From assembly GCF_000350225.1 (NCBI RefSeq), contig NW_005178809.1, forward strand, positions 391,875-455,874: a stretch of DNA of 64,000 nt, read 5' to 3'. Below, in pieces: positions 9,582 to 21,498 of the stretch. Made by a program: the position numbers and the translations under genes. The notes under the pieces were generated by a model, which ran no database searches, was not told where the DNA came from, and worked only from the letters and a program-made list of their open reading frames with translations. Position 1 is the first letter of the stretch; the number at the start of each line of letters is the position of its first letter. The stretch comes from Chondrus crispus. Its lineage: Eukaryota > Rhodophyta > Florideophyceae > Gigartinales > Gigartinaceae.

Positions 9582-10458
9582 GGGTGACCCCACCGCGCCT
9601 TGCCCAAAATCGCAAAAAGCAGACAGTTGTCCTCCGGTAATTGGATCTACTATCTTTTAATCAAGCCGCGCTTTGGGGGAGGTGGTGATTCAGAGATGAA
9701 CCCCACTGCGCCTGTAACACGATACATCTATTCATATTCAGGGTCACCCCAATTAGGCTACAAGTATGTCGTAGAAATACATTTGGCGCAAAGAAGCAAG
9801 CTACTGCACGCGTCTGTTCCACAATTGGCGGCAACTTTTGCTCGTCACTTGCCCGCTCTCCATAATATGTAGGCTCCTGTTTGGGAATTATCAACTCGGC
9901 AAGTACACCACGCTTTCAATTCGCGGCGTTCTCAGACACTGCGCTCTCAGCAACGCACAGGGCAAGATTCTCCTCGTCTGACCACCCCAGTCCCTTACCC
10001 TTTTTCCTCACTCTTACTGCCGAGTCATCAGTCCTAGTAACCACCTCAGCCATTGCCTGCACTTCTCAGAAGACGAGAAGGAGGGAGAAGATGGGAAATG
10101 TCCACGAGCGAAGGCTGCACAACACTCCTTTTTGCGTCCCACACTATTGATGGGACTTCAGTCAAAACAGCCCCAAAGCCATTTGGAAGAGCTTTGGTAG
10201 AGCTGTAAGCACATGAAATTCAGATGTTTTCTGTACCGTTACTATAGAACGAAGCTCGCCCAAACGGCGCTTTGGACAAAAATCTCGACCAAATAATTTT
10301 GGTTTGGAAAAGAATCCTTCCCAAATTCTAAACTTTAGGACAAATGGTGGCGCGGTGGGGTTCAAAATTTCTTCCATCGGTCCGAACTTTAGTCCAGCGG
10401 TCCAAACTTTAGTGGTTGGAATTTTAGGACAGAAATTTTGTTGGCGGTGGGGTCACCC
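9582..10458. mobile_element. PIF/Harbinger-like non-autonomous element
   Basis: Ends are inverted copies of GGGTGACCCCACCGC and each abuts the trinucleotide TAA (9579-9581 and 10459-10461), the TWA-type duplication typical of PIF/Harbinger and Tourist elements. A second, subterminal inverted pair (TGAACCCCACTGCGCC near 9697 and its reverse near 10350) lies inside. Short open frames are present but no DDE transposase or Myb-like protein is recognisable, so it is non-autonomous. Its left end is only 14 bp from the LTR element. Confidence 0.7.
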
Positions 10459-10959
10459 TAACGTGAGAAAAAAGGGGGAAATTGGCCAATATAGTGTGTC
10501 CCGGACGTACTAAATTGGAAAGAGCTCCAATATAGTAGCTTTTGCTCCAATATGGGACATTTCGGAATTTCGCAAATTGAAACGCGAATTACTACAGTAT
10601 CTAGGTCTCTGACGAGGGAAGATTTTTGGCCTAAAATCTCGAGCTCCCGTAAGACACATGTGAGAGGGCAAATCAAAAGCTTGCGCTCCGCAGATCTCGT
10701 CCACTCAAGCCAGATATCCCATCCGAAATCTTTCTTGCGCAGATGCACCTGTGTCACACTCTTGCTCTCAAAATTGCCCATTTTGCATTGCACCACGGCT
10801 CGCGGCTCTAAGACCGGAAGATTCCCGTGTTTCTGGCACAGCCTCGCAGTCTCCACCATCCCTGACATCGTTACCTTTGCTCCTCTTCTCGCAGAGGTCT
10901 TCATAATCCTTCCGCATTGCAACCATTGCCCTCGACCCTTTGCGCCCTCGAGCTTCGCC
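10459..10959 (+). other. Upstream region of carB
   Basis: Non-coding by my reading, although the carB frame stays open back to 10552. No clear TATA box. The upstream in-frame extension (136 codons) has no similarity I recognise and is best taken as 5' leader. Confidence 0.5.
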
Positions 10960-13900
10960 ATGACTGATGCACCTGCTTTCACCGCATCGGCGCCTGTGCG
11001 TCGCACGACCCCGTCGTCATTGTTTCGTAGCTCGGCATTTGTCTCCTCATGTCGACGATTAGCTCCGCGCCGTCAGCAAGTGGCGCGTATCCGTATGAGC
11101 GAGATCCCTCCTCCAATGAGTGGCTCCTCACTTCCGGAAGGGCTCAACCCCGAGTACTGGGGTCCCCTCTACGCGAATTCCACTAAACCCCTTGTTCGTC
11201 GCACGGATATCAAGACTATATTGCTCATTGGTGCCGGCGCTATCGTGATCGGCCAGGGCGCAGAGTTTGACTACTCCGGCACACAGGCGTGCAAGGCACT
11301 TCGCGCGGAGGGGTATAAGGTCGTTTTGGTCAACTCTAATCCCGCTACTATTATGACAGACCCAGAAACTGCTGATAGGGTCTATATCGAACCACTAACG
11401 ACAGAGGTTTTAGAGAAGATCATCATAATTGAGAAACCGGATGCGCTTCTGCCGACTATGGGCGGGCAGACTGGTCTCAATCTTGCAACCGCCTTGGCGG
11501 AACAGGGCATTCTGGAGAAGTATGGCGTTGAGCTTATCGGCGCTAAGATGGATGCTATTCAGAAAGGAGAGGACCGCTTACTATTCAGAAATGCCATGGA
11601 GAAGATTGGTGTCAAGTGTTGTAAGTCTGGTATTGTCGAAAACATGGAGATGGCAGAGGCTGTCGCGCAAGAAATTGGCTCTTTTCCTCTTATCATCCGT
11701 CCTGCATTTACACTCGGCGGAACGGGAGGCGGTATTGCGTACAATCGCCCTGAGTACCTGCGAATGGCTCAGATTGGTATTGACGCTTCTCCGGTTAATC
11801 AAATTTTGGTCGAGCAGTCTTTGCTTGGTTGGAAGGAATACGAACTCGAGGTCATGCGCGATGGCGCTGATAACGTAGTCATCGTGTGCAGTATCGAGAA
11901 CGTCGACCCCATGGGCGTGCACACTGGAGACAGTATTACCGTTGCCCCCACGCAGACTCTTACAGACAGAGAATATCAGAACCTCCGCGATATGTCCCTT
12001 GCGATCATTCGAGAGATCGGTGTAGAGACTGGTGGCTCTAACATACAATTTTCTGTCAACCCAGCGAATGGTGATATCATTGTCATCGAAATGAACCCCC
12101 GTGTTTCTCGGTCTTCCGCCCTTGCATCCAAAGCAACCGGGTTTCCTATTGCAAAGTTGGCTGCTAAGCTCTCCGTCGGCAATTCTCTTGTAGAGGTGAA
12201 GAATGACATTACACAAAAGACCCCAGCATGTTTTGAACCAGCGCTTGATTACGTCGTCACAAAAGTACCGCGTTTCGCCTTTGAAAAGTTTAGCGGTGCA
12301 GTCGATACGCTCTCCACTCAAATGAGGGCTGTGGGAGAGACAATGGCTATTGGGAGAACATTCGTTGAATCGTTTCAAAAGGCGCTCCGCAGTCTGGAGA
12401 CAGGACGCTCAGGATGGGGCATGGACGGAAAGGATAAGGCTGTCAGCAGCAAAACTGCGTTGGAAAGCATTCTACGCGTCCCAACACCTGATCGCATTTT
12501 CTTTGTGAGGAATGCATATGAGATGGGCATGTCCATTGAAGACGTTTTTGAACTATCAAAGTATGATCCGTGGTTTCTGGGGAAGATGTTGGAAATTTTT
12601 GAGATGGGAGAGAGCATGAAGAAGCATGAATCTGTGACGGCAATAGAGACGCAGGATATGTACAAGTACAAATCGACTGGTTTCAGTGATAAGCAGATGG
12701 CTTTCGCTCTCAATACTACTGAAGATGAAGTTCGTAGCCATCGCAAGCAACTGGGTGTGGTCCCGGTGTATAAAACTGTTGATACATGCGCAGCGGAGTT
12801 TGAGGCGTATACCCCGTATATGTACAGCTCGTACGACTCGATGCGTTCTTGGGGACCAACAGTTTCCCTAGATTCTGAAACGCCACCGCCGACAGGCAAA
12901 AAGAAGGTTGTCATTTTGGGGCAGGGGCCGAATCGCATCGGACAAGGCATTGAGTTTGATTACTGCTGCGTCCATGCTTGTTTTGCGCTTCGAGATGCCG
13001 GCTTCGAGACAGTCATGATCAACTCAAATCCAGAGACGGTATCAACGGATTATGACACAGCAGATCGCTTGTACTTTGAACCGCTGACTCTGGAAGACGT
13101 TATCGGCGTTTTGGAAGCGGAAAAGCCAGACGGCATCGTGGTTCAGTTTGGTGGCCAAACACCTCTAAAGCTTGCTGTTGCTCTCGAAGAATACTTGGCT
13201 TCAGAGGAGGCTCAAAAAGCTGGACTGAAATGTAGCATTCTTGGTACCCCTCCGGACTCGATAGATGCCGCTGAAGATAGAGATAGATTCATGGCCATTC
13301 TGCAAGAGCTTGGAATTCGCCAACCCGCAAATGGCATTGCCAGGTCCTATGGGGAGGCTGCTGCCATTGCAGCAGAGATTGACTACCCAGTTGTCGTAAG
13401 ACCAAGCTATGTGTTAGGTGGCCGAGGTATGGAAATCGTTTACAATGAGTCTGAGTTACATCGATACATGTCTGCAGATGTCGTGGTTGAATCTGAGCAT
13501 CCCGTTCTCATCGATCGTTTCTTGGACAACGCAATTGAGGTAGATGTCGATGCAGTTGCTGATATGCATGGAAATGTAGTTATTGGAGGAATAATGGAGC
13601 ATATTGAAGCAGCGGGTATTCATTCTGGGGATTCAGCATGCTCTCTTCCAACCATCTCGATACCTTACAACGCTATGGTCACTATTCGTTCTTGGACAAT
13701 AGCTCTAGCCAAGCGACTGGGGGTTATCGGACTTATGAATGTTCAGTGGGCAGTGCAAGGGGAAAGCGTGTTTATTCTAGAGGCAAACCCGCGAGCATCC
13801 AGGACAGTTCCATTTGTCTCGAAGGCAATAGGACAGCCGCTGGCTAAAATTGCCTCGCTTGCGATGATGGGAAGCACCTTGAAGTCACTTGGAATGGAAA

Positions 13901-14541
13901 AGGAAATTATTCCCCGGTATACTTGTGTGAAGGAGGCTGTACTGCCATTCAAAAAGTTTCCGGGTGCGGACATTCTGCTTTCACCTGAAATGAGGTCAAC
14001 TGGAGAAGTGATGGGAATTGATGACTCATTTGCCATGGCGTATGCCAAAGCTGAGCTGGCATCTGGGCTCGTTATTCCGACGTCGGGAAGAGTGTTTATG
14101 AGCCTGGGGGATCAGGACAAGGAGTCTGCTATTCCGCTTGCTTTTGACATGGTCGATCTTGGGTTCAAGATCTATGCCACTCGTGGTACGTACGTCCAAC
14201 TGATTGCTGGAGGTTTGAACCCGACAGACGTGGAAATGGTTCTCAAGGTGCATGAAGGCCGACCTCACGTGTTGGATAGAATTAAGAATGGGGAAGTGAA
14301 TCTCTTCATAAGTTCACCAAGTCGAAAACCCGAGGATTTGGAGAGCACAAGAATCGTGAGACGGTCTGCCCTTTCCTCCAATATCCCGTACGTGACGACG
14401 GTTGCTGCCGCGCGGGCGCTTGCCCAAGCTATTCGCGTTTTGCAAACTCAAGAAATTACTGTGAAAGCGATGCAAGATTATCATAAAACTGCACCGCCCG
14501 TAGTACTACTAGCGGCTGCGGATATCGCAAGCACCTTGTGA
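10960..14541 (+). CDS. carB: Carbamoyl-phosphate synthase large subunit, plastid-targeted
   Basis: Makes carbamoyl phosphate from bicarbonate, ATP and the ammonia delivered by the small subunit, feeding arginine and pyrimidine synthesis. The 1193-aa product is intronless. Residues 1 to about 45 are rich in A, S, T and R without acids beyond the start, as in a plastid transit peptide, and explain the excess over the about 1073 aa of E. coli CarB. The first ATP-grasp half starts near residue 83 ([20 protein letters not shown]), the second near 647 ([20 protein letters not shown]), and a C-terminal allosteric MGS-like domain spans about 1065-1193. The start ATG at 10960 is chosen because the leader then resembles a transit peptide; the open frame extends further upstream. 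In red algae the partner subunit carA is plastid-encoded (family knowledge). It converges with the cryptochrome gene. Confidence 0.95.
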   Translation: MTDAPAFTASAPVRRTTPSSLFRSSAFVSSCRRLAPRRQQVARIRMSEIPPPMSGSSLPEGLNPEYWGPLYANSTKPLVRRTDIKTILLIGAGAIVIGQGAEFDYSGTQACKALRAEGYKVVLVNSNPATIMTDPETADRVYIEPLTTEVLEKIIIIEKPDALLPTMGGQTGLNLATALAEQGILEKYGVELIGAKMDAIQKGEDRLLFRNAMEKIGVKCCKSGIVENMEMAEAVAQEIGSFPLIIRPAFTLGGTGGGIAYNRPEYLRMAQIGIDASPVNQILVEQSLLGWKEYELEVMRDGADNVVIVCSIENVDPMGVHTGDSITVAPTQTLTDREYQNLRDMSLAIIREIGVETGGSNIQFSVNPANGDIIVIEMNPRVSRSSALASKATGFPIAKLAAKLSVGNSLVEVKNDITQKTPACFEPALDYVVTKVPRFAFEKFSGAVDTLSTQMRAVGETMAIGRTFVESFQKALRSLETGRSGWGMDGKDKAVSSKTALESILRVPTPDRIFFVRNAYEMGMSIEDVFELSKYDPWFLGKMLEIFEMGESMKKHESVTAIETQDMYKYKSTGFSDKQMAFALNTTEDEVRSHRKQLGVVPVYKTVDTCAAEFEAYTPYMYSSYDSMRSWGPTVSLDSETPPPTGKKKVVILGQGPNRIGQGIEFDYCCVHACFALRDAGFETVMINSNPETVSTDYDTADRLYFEPLTLEDVIGVLEAEKPDGIVVQFGGQTPLKLAVALEEYLASEEAQKAGLKCSILGTPPDSIDAAEDRDRFMAILQELGIRQPANGIARSYGEAAAIAAEIDYPVVVRPSYVLGGRGMEIVYNESELHRYMSADVVVESEHPVLIDRFLDNAIEVDVDAVADMHGNVVIGGIMEHIEAAGIHSGDSACSLPTISIPYNAMVTIRSWTIALAKRLGVIGLMNVQWAVQGESVFILEANPRASRTVPFVSKAIGQPLAKIASLAMMGSTLKSLGMEKEIIPRYTCVKEAVLPFKKFPGADILLSPEMRSTGEVMGIDDSFAMAYAKAELASGLVIPTSGRVFMSLGDQDKESAIPLAFDMVDLGFKIYATRGTYVQLIAGGLNPTDVEMVLKVHEGRPHVLDRIKNGEVNLFISSPSRKPEDLESTRIVRRSALSSNIPYVTTVAAARALAQAIRVLQTQEITVKAMQDYHKTAPPVVLLAAADIASTL

Positions 14542-15103
14542 ATGGAATTGGCAGCCCGTACTGGGGTGAGGACGTCGGATTGTGGAAGGAAAGCACACAA
14601 AGCGATCCAGTGATCAAGGATTCAATAAACAAGGGAAGTTGCGCCCTATTCCGCTCGGAATGTTTGGCGTGGGTCGCTGACTGCTCTGGCCTGTGTCTTT
14701 ACAATATTGTTACTTGTGCAGGGGTGCAGCATCCGGGGCTCTGACACTCAGCAGTAGTCAAAATCCGGGCGCCGAGTTGGCCGAACAATATTCAAGTTGA
14801 AAATTAAGTTGAAGCATGCTCTCGGTGCTATATACAAATAGGTGTGGTTTCCTATGATCAGTTCTGAGAGTTGTCCTTACGGCGGCAACTCTCGTTTTTT
14901 TTTAGATTTTCCTAAAGAGCTCCCGGCTGTGATCACAGTCCCAGAGTTGATTCGCATGATTCCTCCGCCACGACAGATTGGTCTAGTCAGGCGTTGAATT
15001 AGAGCCACGCAGCATTTTCTTAGAGTCATCAACAAACGCGTTTGACACAAAGAGTTACCGTTGTTACCACAGAATATAAGGGCCTGGTACAAAGGAGCAC
15101 CCG
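14542..15103. other. Convergent intergenic region
   Basis: Holds the 3' ends of carB and the cryptochrome gene. No gene recognised. An AT-rich stretch near 14790-14900 could hold polyadenylation signals. Confidence 0.5.
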
Positions 15104-18100
15104 TTACGACGGATTTGTCGACCTACGAGGTCTAATTCCGTAGACATATGGACCACGCACACCGCCATGGTTGTGCCTGTCCCACTCTCCTGTGACGTCC
15201 AGATTCAATACTTTTGAGAAGAAGGACTTGATCCCATAGATTTTCAATTTATCCGATTTGCATTGTTTGTGGTAATCGTCCTTCAGGTTGCAAAGCCGGA
15301 TGTAGTCCTTCGAAGTCTTCCGGTCTGTGCTCGCAGTAAGCTCGTATGTGGATGACAGGTATTTAGCGAAACCGTGAAATTGATGATCTTCTTTCCCCAA
15401 AACAGATGCCAACATTTCCTGTCGCGCTTTCAAAGTTGTGCCTTGAGGCTGAGTGTCTTCCTTCGGGCCCTTCTCCTGTGCAGTAGAAGATCTTCCCTCA
15501 GACCCTTGCCCTCTCCCGTTTGAAGAGCTCTTAACTTCATTTCGGTTCTTCGCAATTCCGTTCGAGGCGGACCCCTTTCGTTTTAGTGCAGCCTTGGATC
15601 TTGCATTATTCCTCCCTCTCGGACGTCCTTGACCCAGTCTGGTATTTGCGTTAGTCACCTTGGAATTCAAAGGCTTTGTCGTGTCCACAGATCGGCTTGC
15701 GACCCCAAACCCGGGCTTGAGCCCGGGAGTATTGCGCGCCACGTCGGTCAACTGCTCTGATTTAGGCAGGGTACGGGTATTTGCGTTTGACGACGCAACC
15801 TGTGCCGCTTCTCTTTCCCTCCCAGCGACTGCAGCCGCTGCTGTTGCATTGGGCGCGTTTGCAACTGAGGGCATATCGAGGTGCCGACTTTGGGGCGGAA
15901 TGGAGGGGGAGGGCCGGTGGGGAACGTGTCCATTTCCCTGTGCCGGGGAAATTTCTGGTGTTGTATGCGGAAAGTACATCTGAGGAGAATATCTGTATGG
16001 ACTCTGGCGCCCATCTTGCATTTGAGGCAGTGACGATGCGTAGTGGTTGTTGCCGGCTTGGTGGGCTCCTCCGAGGACGTTTTGTTCAAACATATTCCCT
16101 GGATACATTCCGTATGGCATTGCCATCATTCCAGGTGCAGGTAGTTTAGACATGTCTGTCGTTGCAGACGACAAAATACCGTCATTTCGTTCACCGCCGT
16201 TCGCAGCAGGCGCATTCAGGATCGGCATAACTGGCGGAAACCCGTAGAATTGACCGAAACCCAAAGGATGAGCATAAACCGAGCTCCCGCGGTCTCCACC
16301 AGTAAACATGGCATTTGCGCTCAAGTCCTGACTACCCGTCGCGGGTCCCATCATGACTGGCGCACCAGGCATGGGAACACCGGCGAGAGATGTGGATGGT
16401 AAAGATCCGTTGCTGCAACCCTGCTGACCGTATATTGCATCCGCCATAGCATGCACATGCGGCTGTTGTCTTTGTGGCAGGGCGGAATTTGGGTAATGTA
16501 TGTGTTGGTGTGGTGAAGTGTGCTGAGATGTGCGTTGCTGCTGTGCCGCTCGTTGGTGCTGTTGCGTTTCCTGCCGCTGTTGTTGTTGATGAACGTGCAT
16601 GTGATTTTGTAGCTGAAATTTGTGTAGCTGCTGCAACTGCTGAAATTGCTGTAGTTGATATTGAGGTTGGTGAGGGAAGGGAACACTGGGGTTGAGGGCT
16701 TGCGCGGCAGAACCGCGGCATGTGTTTGGAGCTCCCACCTGCACCGTGTCAGGGGGTCGCGTCCTTGCGCGGGCTGAATCTGTTCGAACTCTGGACCCAT
16801 CGGCTTCCATTGGAGCTTGGCGATCGGAAACGTTCTCACTCTCAGGGAAAGCACACACCTCCGAGTCATGATACTTTAGTGGTTCACCAAGATGACCAAC
16901 CGGAAGGTTATCACTGCCTGGCCCAACCATCATGCCTTCAGTTTCACAGTTTTTCTCTTGTGGATAAATCGGATCACCCAAAGCTTGATCATCTGCTGTT
17001 ACGGCTTCCAATGGTATCACTAGCACTTCCGGCGGAGGACCGTGATTGTGAGCGGTAAGTAGCGCGTTCTCAATCGATTCCTGTTGATCGTCCATGGGAA
17101 CAGCGAGTGCACCCTCTGTCAAACTGGCAGTATCTCTGGCGATCAGCGGGTCGCTTCCGGATGAAGAGTTAGATAGATATGTAGGCTCCTGGTCACTTTG
17201 AAGGAGAGCCCACAGGCACGGAAGCAAAGTCCTTTTCGTTCCTGTAACTGCAGACTCCTCAACAGGAAATACTTCAGAGTGATCTTCTCGCCATCCCATC
17301 ACCAGATCTTCCTCATCCTCTACCTCAAGTTTCCTTGAAACGCCAGAGGCGGAGAAAATCTGCCTCATTAGCCGCATGGCTTCGAACGCTCTCACTCGCG
17401 CTTCTTTCAACATCACGATTCTGTTCGGATATGTGGTACCCAGTTCTACCCCTGCTGCATGCAGCACATCAGGGGGTGCCTTCCATGGTTCATGCACAAA
17501 GTTTGTTGGTAGATTCGCCAGTTCGGGAAGCCACTGCCTTACATAGCTACCATGAGGGTCATGCTGACTGGCCGATTTGACAGGGTTTAACAAGTTTCTT
17601 AAAGTGGCTGCATATGTATTGCTACCCGCGGTCCACTGCCATCCCAACGCATTCGAAGAATGGTCCCCATCCAAAAGCAGTCCGTAAAACTCTTTCAATC
17701 CTCGGGACCACGGAAGTAGTAAGTACTTTGTTAGAAAACATGCCAATAAGAAACGCATTCGGTTGTGAATCCACCCGGTAGCCCGCAACTCTCGCATTGC
17801 AGCATCGATTATCGGATACCCCGTCTTCGCTGTCTGCCAGGCCGTGAAAGAGCCCTTGTCTTCGGCCCAAGGGAAATTCACATACTCTGGAATAAGAGGT
17901 TTGGCGTGGAAATCGGGATTGTGAAATAGAATGTGGTACGAGAAGTCTCTGAGACATAGATTTCTCAAGAATGCCCGAGCTGATTGAGAGATTGGAGGAA
18001 GGGCTGGCCTCTGCACGGCCGCTGCTGATCGCATCATGTGGCGAAAGTTAGTCTTTGGCGGTTTTTCTGGGGGCGTGGGCTGAGGTCTTCCTCTCCCCCC

Positions 18101-19357
18101 TTTGTCGCCGACGCTTTCTTCTTGCTTGGCATGCGTGCCACTCGTGAGGGGGGAACTGCGAGTATCACCTTGTGGTTCCCGCTCGCGATTCACTTCTCTG
18201 CCGCTCTCTAGACTCTCAAGTAAGCTCGCTCTCTTCCACTCTTGCTTCGTGCCACCGTTCGACATCGCCAATGACCACTTTCTAGATGCAGCTAAAGAAA
18301 GCATGCTCCCCTGATCCCATCGCGAGACGCGCATTCTCGTTGAATGATACATGCGCCTCGGACTGAGTTCCCCAAAGCGAATATGAGGACTAAGTCTGCT
18401 CGTTCCGTCGAAGTGACGTCGGCACCTATTATCGCCGAAAGCCGGAAACACTTCGATGAGAAATTTTTCCAATTGAGCGTTCGCCTGTACGCTTCCTGGT
18501 GTCCACGTCTTTTGCAGTACCTCTTCGAGAGTGTGAGGGATGTCAAAGGCCAGTGCAGATATTCCAACGCTCTTCACCTCACTGGTTATGGCGGTCAACC
18601 GAGAGGGACATGGAAACGGTTCTGGGGGTGGGGCAAAGGTCATCCACGCTCGCATGTAGGAGCGAAACGTTTCGTATCGAGGGTTTACCTCGGTGTTTTT
18701 CAGTTCCCATGGCTCAACTAATAGCTCCGCTTTGAAGCTCTCTGCTGTTAAACCCTCACTGAGAAGCTCATCCCTAAGTTCCTCATCTCGCGTTAGTAAG
18801 TCCGGTTCGTAGCAACGATTCCAAAACACAGCATCTGCGCCTGTATCACACAAAAAGTTGCGCAGTTCTTCTGTGGATTTTCCCGTTCGCGTATAAAGCT
18901 GGACACCGAGGCGCTTCAAATCGCGTTGCAAGCAGCTAAGAGACTCTCGTAACCACCATTGCTTCACATGACCCAGATCTGAGCCAAAGCTGTCAGACGG
19001 GTCCCATATAAAGAGAGGGACTACCGGGCCGCCTCTTTGGGAAGCGGCTAGTAACGCGGGATGGTCCTCAACGCGGAGGTCGTTACCTCTATACCAGACA
19101 ACTGACGGTTTGCGGAACCATTTCGCACCTTGCGGAGCGGTGGCTTGAGAGGGAGGTTGGCGAAGTTCCGGGGATGGCGACGCAGGCGGTGAAACCGAAT
19201 CAGCATCTTCCGTAGAAGAGGCGGTCCGTCTGCGCTTTGCAGGGGGAGACGCGGCACGACGGCGGATGCGACGCGAGGCATTCGTAATGGGTGCTTGCGT
19301 AAGAGCTGACGGGGACGGAGAGGGGTTATGCATACGGGCGGCGTTTGCTTGAGACAT
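15104..19357 (-). CDS. Cryptochrome/photolyase-family protein with very long C-terminal extension
   Basis: A 1417-aa flavoprotein, probably a nuclear blue-light receptor. Residues 29-44 form a bipartite basic NLS (RRIRRR...AKRRR). The photolyase homology region runs from about 84 to 670, with WYRGNDLRVEDHPALL at its start and FAD-binding motifs near 500-620. The electron-transfer Trp triad is intact (W497, W550, W573 with the canonical 53 and 23 spacings). The residue beside the flavin N5 is Asn569 (SSNALGWQW), as in photolyases, where plant CRY1 has Asp. A charged insertion of about 90 aa lies near 355-445. The tail is disordered, has a Q/H-rich tract near 890-960 and basic stretches, and ends in a compact, ordered-looking block at about 1310-1417 (KDYIRLCNLKDDYHKQCK...IYGIKSFFSKVLNLDV). 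Sequence motifs around the FAD site resemble plant-type cryptochromes or class III CPD photolyases; which activity it has cannot be told. Confidence 0.9.
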   Translation of the reverse strand: MSQANAARMHNPSPSPSALTQAPITNASRRIRRRAASPPAKRRRTASSTEDADSVSPPASPSPELRQPPSQATAPQGAKWFRKPSVVWYRGNDLRVEDHPALLAASQRGGPVVPLFIWDPSDSFGSDLGHVKQWWLRESLSCLQRDLKRLGVQLYTRTGKSTEELRNFLCDTGADAVFWNRCYEPDLLTRDEELRDELLSEGLTAESFKAELLVEPWELKNTEVNPRYETFRSYMRAWMTFAPPPEPFPCPSRLTAITSEVKSVGISALAFDIPHTLEEVLQKTWTPGSVQANAQLEKFLIEVFPAFGDNRCRRHFDGTSRLSPHIRFGELSPRRMYHSTRMRVSRWDQGSMLSLAASRKWSLAMSNGGTKQEWKRASLLESLESGREVNREREPQGDTRSSPLTSGTHAKQEESVGDKGGRGRPQPTPPEKPPKTNFRHMMRSAAAVQRPALPPISQSARAFLRNLCLRDFSYHILFHNPDFHAKPLIPEYVNFPWAEDKGSFTAWQTAKTGYPIIDAAMRELRATGWIHNRMRFLLACFLTKYLLLPWSRGLKEFYGLLLDGDHSSNALGWQWTAGSNTYAATLRNLLNPVKSASQHDPHGSYVRQWLPELANLPTNFVHEPWKAPPDVLHAAGVELGTTYPNRIVMLKEARVRAFEAMRLMRQIFSASGVSRKLEVEDEEDLVMGWREDHSEVFPVEESAVTGTKRTLLPCLWALLQSDQEPTYLSNSSSGSDPLIARDTASLTEGALAVPMDDQQESIENALLTAHNHGPPPEVLVIPLEAVTADDQALGDPIYPQEKNCETEGMMVGPGSDNLPVGHLGEPLKYHDSEVCAFPESENVSDRQAPMEADGSRVRTDSARARTRPPDTVQVGAPNTCRGSAAQALNPSVPFPHQPQYQLQQFQQLQQLHKFQLQNHMHVHQQQQRQETQQHQRAAQQQRTSQHTSPHQHIHYPNSALPQRQQPHVHAMADAIYGQQGCSNGSLPSTSLAGVPMPGAPVMMGPATGSQDLSANAMFTGGDRGSSVYAHPLGFGQFYGFPPVMPILNAPAANGGERNDGILSSATTDMSKLPAPGMMAMPYGMYPGNMFEQNVLGGAHQAGNNHYASSLPQMQDGRQSPYRYSPQMYFPHTTPEISPAQGNGHVPHRPSPSIPPQSRHLDMPSVANAPNATAAAAVAGREREAAQVASSNANTRTLPKSEQLTDVARNTPGLKPGFGVASRSVDTTKPLNSKVTNANTRLGQGRPRGRNNARSKAALKRKGSASNGIAKNRNEVKSSSNGRGQGSEGRSSTAQEKGPKEDTQPQGTTLKARQEMLASVLGKEDHQFHGFAKYLSSTYELTASTDRKTSKDYIRLCNLKDDYHKQCKSDKLKIYGIKSFFSKVLNLDVTGEWDRHNHGGVRGPYVYGIRPRRSTNPS

Positions 19358-19986
19358 GGAGCTTTGAGGTCAAGAGCAGCCGGTCGTAGGCGAGGACGGA
19401 AGGAAAAAAAATGACAGCGGCTATTTTCCAAGAAATCGAGACGACATCGGAAATTACATGAGCCGTGTGGAGAGGAGCGTGTGGTCGAGTTTGAAAAGCA
19501 GGGGGATATACTTGAGCGGAGACGAGCCACTAAGTAGTTGTCCACGACGGGGGGATGACGAGGGTATGGGAATGAGAAAGCGGAGAGAACACGTAAAGGC
19601 AAGAAAGCAAAGCGATGGCAAAGCGATGCTTGTTACCAGGGGCGGAGGTGGTGCGTATGTACACGAAGTAGCTGCAGAACAGTTTCATTCCGCGAGTGAT
19701 TGTGTTCGCTCTCTCAAGATTTGGAAGGCCGAATTTCTCCAGAAAATTCTGAAGAAATGCATCAAAAATGCATGCATCTCGGGAAGCAGCGAGCGCCCGG
19801 GCCCATGAAAAGAGGAAAAATGAGGACAAATTTGGCAGACTGCACTTAAAGATTAAAAAAAAATGCTATGAGCTCTTCTAGTGCTTTGTTTGCCCAATTC
19901 CTTTCAAGATAGCCTACAGTAGCCGTAAAAGATCCGCAAAGGATACTGTAGCACTACAGCACCGTATTGGACCGGAGTTTGTATGA
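19358..19986. other. Upstream region of the cryptochrome gene
   Basis: Likely promoter and 5' leader of the minus-strand cryptochrome gene. No other gene recognised. Short TACTGTA/TACAGTA words occur at 19915-19965. Confidence 0.5.
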
Positions 19987-20535
19987 GGGCCATTCCATTC
20001 ATCGTGATTGGCAATCATGCAATCACGCAATCACGCGATCACGCGATCACGACATTAATTTAACGTCGTTCTGCATCGTTCCTTTCTCCAACGTGTGCTA
20101 CTTGTAGCTGTAAGCACATTTCCACGGCTTTGCATGTGCATGTGTTAACGCACTTCTTGCTTCATTCCATTTCACGTTTGGCACTCTGGAAAAACGAAGG
20201 GCAAAGGTTTCAAAGGAGGTAATGATGGCACGGCAAAGAGAGTAGATCCTGCTTTCTGGCTTTCCCACATGTGCAACCCTGGGTTGCACAAGCAGCGCGT
20301 TGATTATCATTTCGAAATCTACGAATATTTGAATGGGGAAATCTTTTAGAATTGCAAGGAGCATTACAGAAAGTTGGAGTACAAGATTAATTTTAAGTCG
20401 ATTGTTTATTTCTTTAATGAGCATGACCATTCTTTAAGAAACGTAATATAAACAACCAACCACAAGGGAGCAGGCACCATTTATTGACGTGATTGCGTGA
20501 TTGCGTGATGCCAATCACGATGAATGGAATGGCCC
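19987..20535. mobile_element. MITE with about 48-bp terminal inverted repeats
   Basis: The left end reads GGGCCATTCCATTCATCGTG followed by ATTGGCA and a run of AATCACG repeats; the right end is its inverse, differing by a short indel and a few bases. No clear target duplication is visible (TGA on the left against TGG on the right). The interior is AT-rich without a believable gene. A CAGGG-type start on the right side is compatible with a hAT origin, but this is weak. Confidence 0.65.
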
Positions 20536-21337
20536 TGGGCGAGGTTGCGAGCGGAGACACGACAAGCGTTCCAAGAGATGCTCGGGCAGTTTTGACTAGT
20601 ACATATGCCCCCGTTAACATGAAGACCAGGAAAGCACCTGACACAGCCTTTCAAAAAGCCCGGAGCTTCTGAAAAGACTACTGAAGTCATATTCCTACAA
20701 GTAGCCTCTTGCTTCCTGAGAGGCGGCAACTTCGTCTTCTCACTACGCCACAAAGACGCTGGGTGTCGTGCGAACGAACGGTTACGAAGTAGCAACAGCA
20801 ACAAAAAGGAGGCTTTCGGGAGGGCAAACAAGAAGCCATTAGCGTCTCAGCTTCTAGGGTTCGTGGTAGTTTCGCAACATGAGAAATAAAATCTCGAGCA
20901 CTGCCATACAAAGATCGCAGGCATGGGGTGACGGCTTAAAATATCTCCGTCAACGAAGGAGCTTTCTCCGCCTCTCACTGACCGTCTACAGTATTAACAT
21001 TACATTAACATACGAATTTGTACTGTAGAATGTTAATGGGACGGACCTGACCACTACCGCAGCGATTTGAGCCCCTTAATCAGAGGGGAACTTTTGATAA
21101 TTATCCAAAGCACTCGGTCTCCCTTAGTTTTTCAGTTCTTTTCATCGAGCTTCAGTCCAAGCTCATACACGCATATGCGGATTTATATCTGGGCAGTATC
21201 GCAACTTGCGTGCCATCTCCCATTCGGAGTGAGCTTCTCACCCTGAAAAACCAGCCTGTTAAGACACGCCATATGAGAGCTTTTGTGTCATGCGTGCTGT
21301 ACAGTTACAATAGAGAATCTGTAAAGTGCTCCTCAAT
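20536..21337. other. Intergenic, no gene seen
   Basis: Short open frames only. A TACTGTA-rich inverted motif with ATTAACAT words is present at 20985-21040. Confidence 0.5.
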
Positions 21338-21498
21338 GGGCGCCTCCTGAAACCCAAAATACACAAATTGTGTGTACACAAATCACCATTTTTGTGTACA
21401 TTCACTGTAATTTATGTACTGTATGCACAAATGACAAAACTGGTATAGGCTCGACCATGGACGAGGCAAATGTGCAACATACACAAACCGCATTGTTA

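Noticed and set aside
10552-10959. N-terminal extension of carB by 136 residues
   Set aside because: The extension has no transit-peptide or domain character, whereas the ATG at 10960 begins a typical leader.
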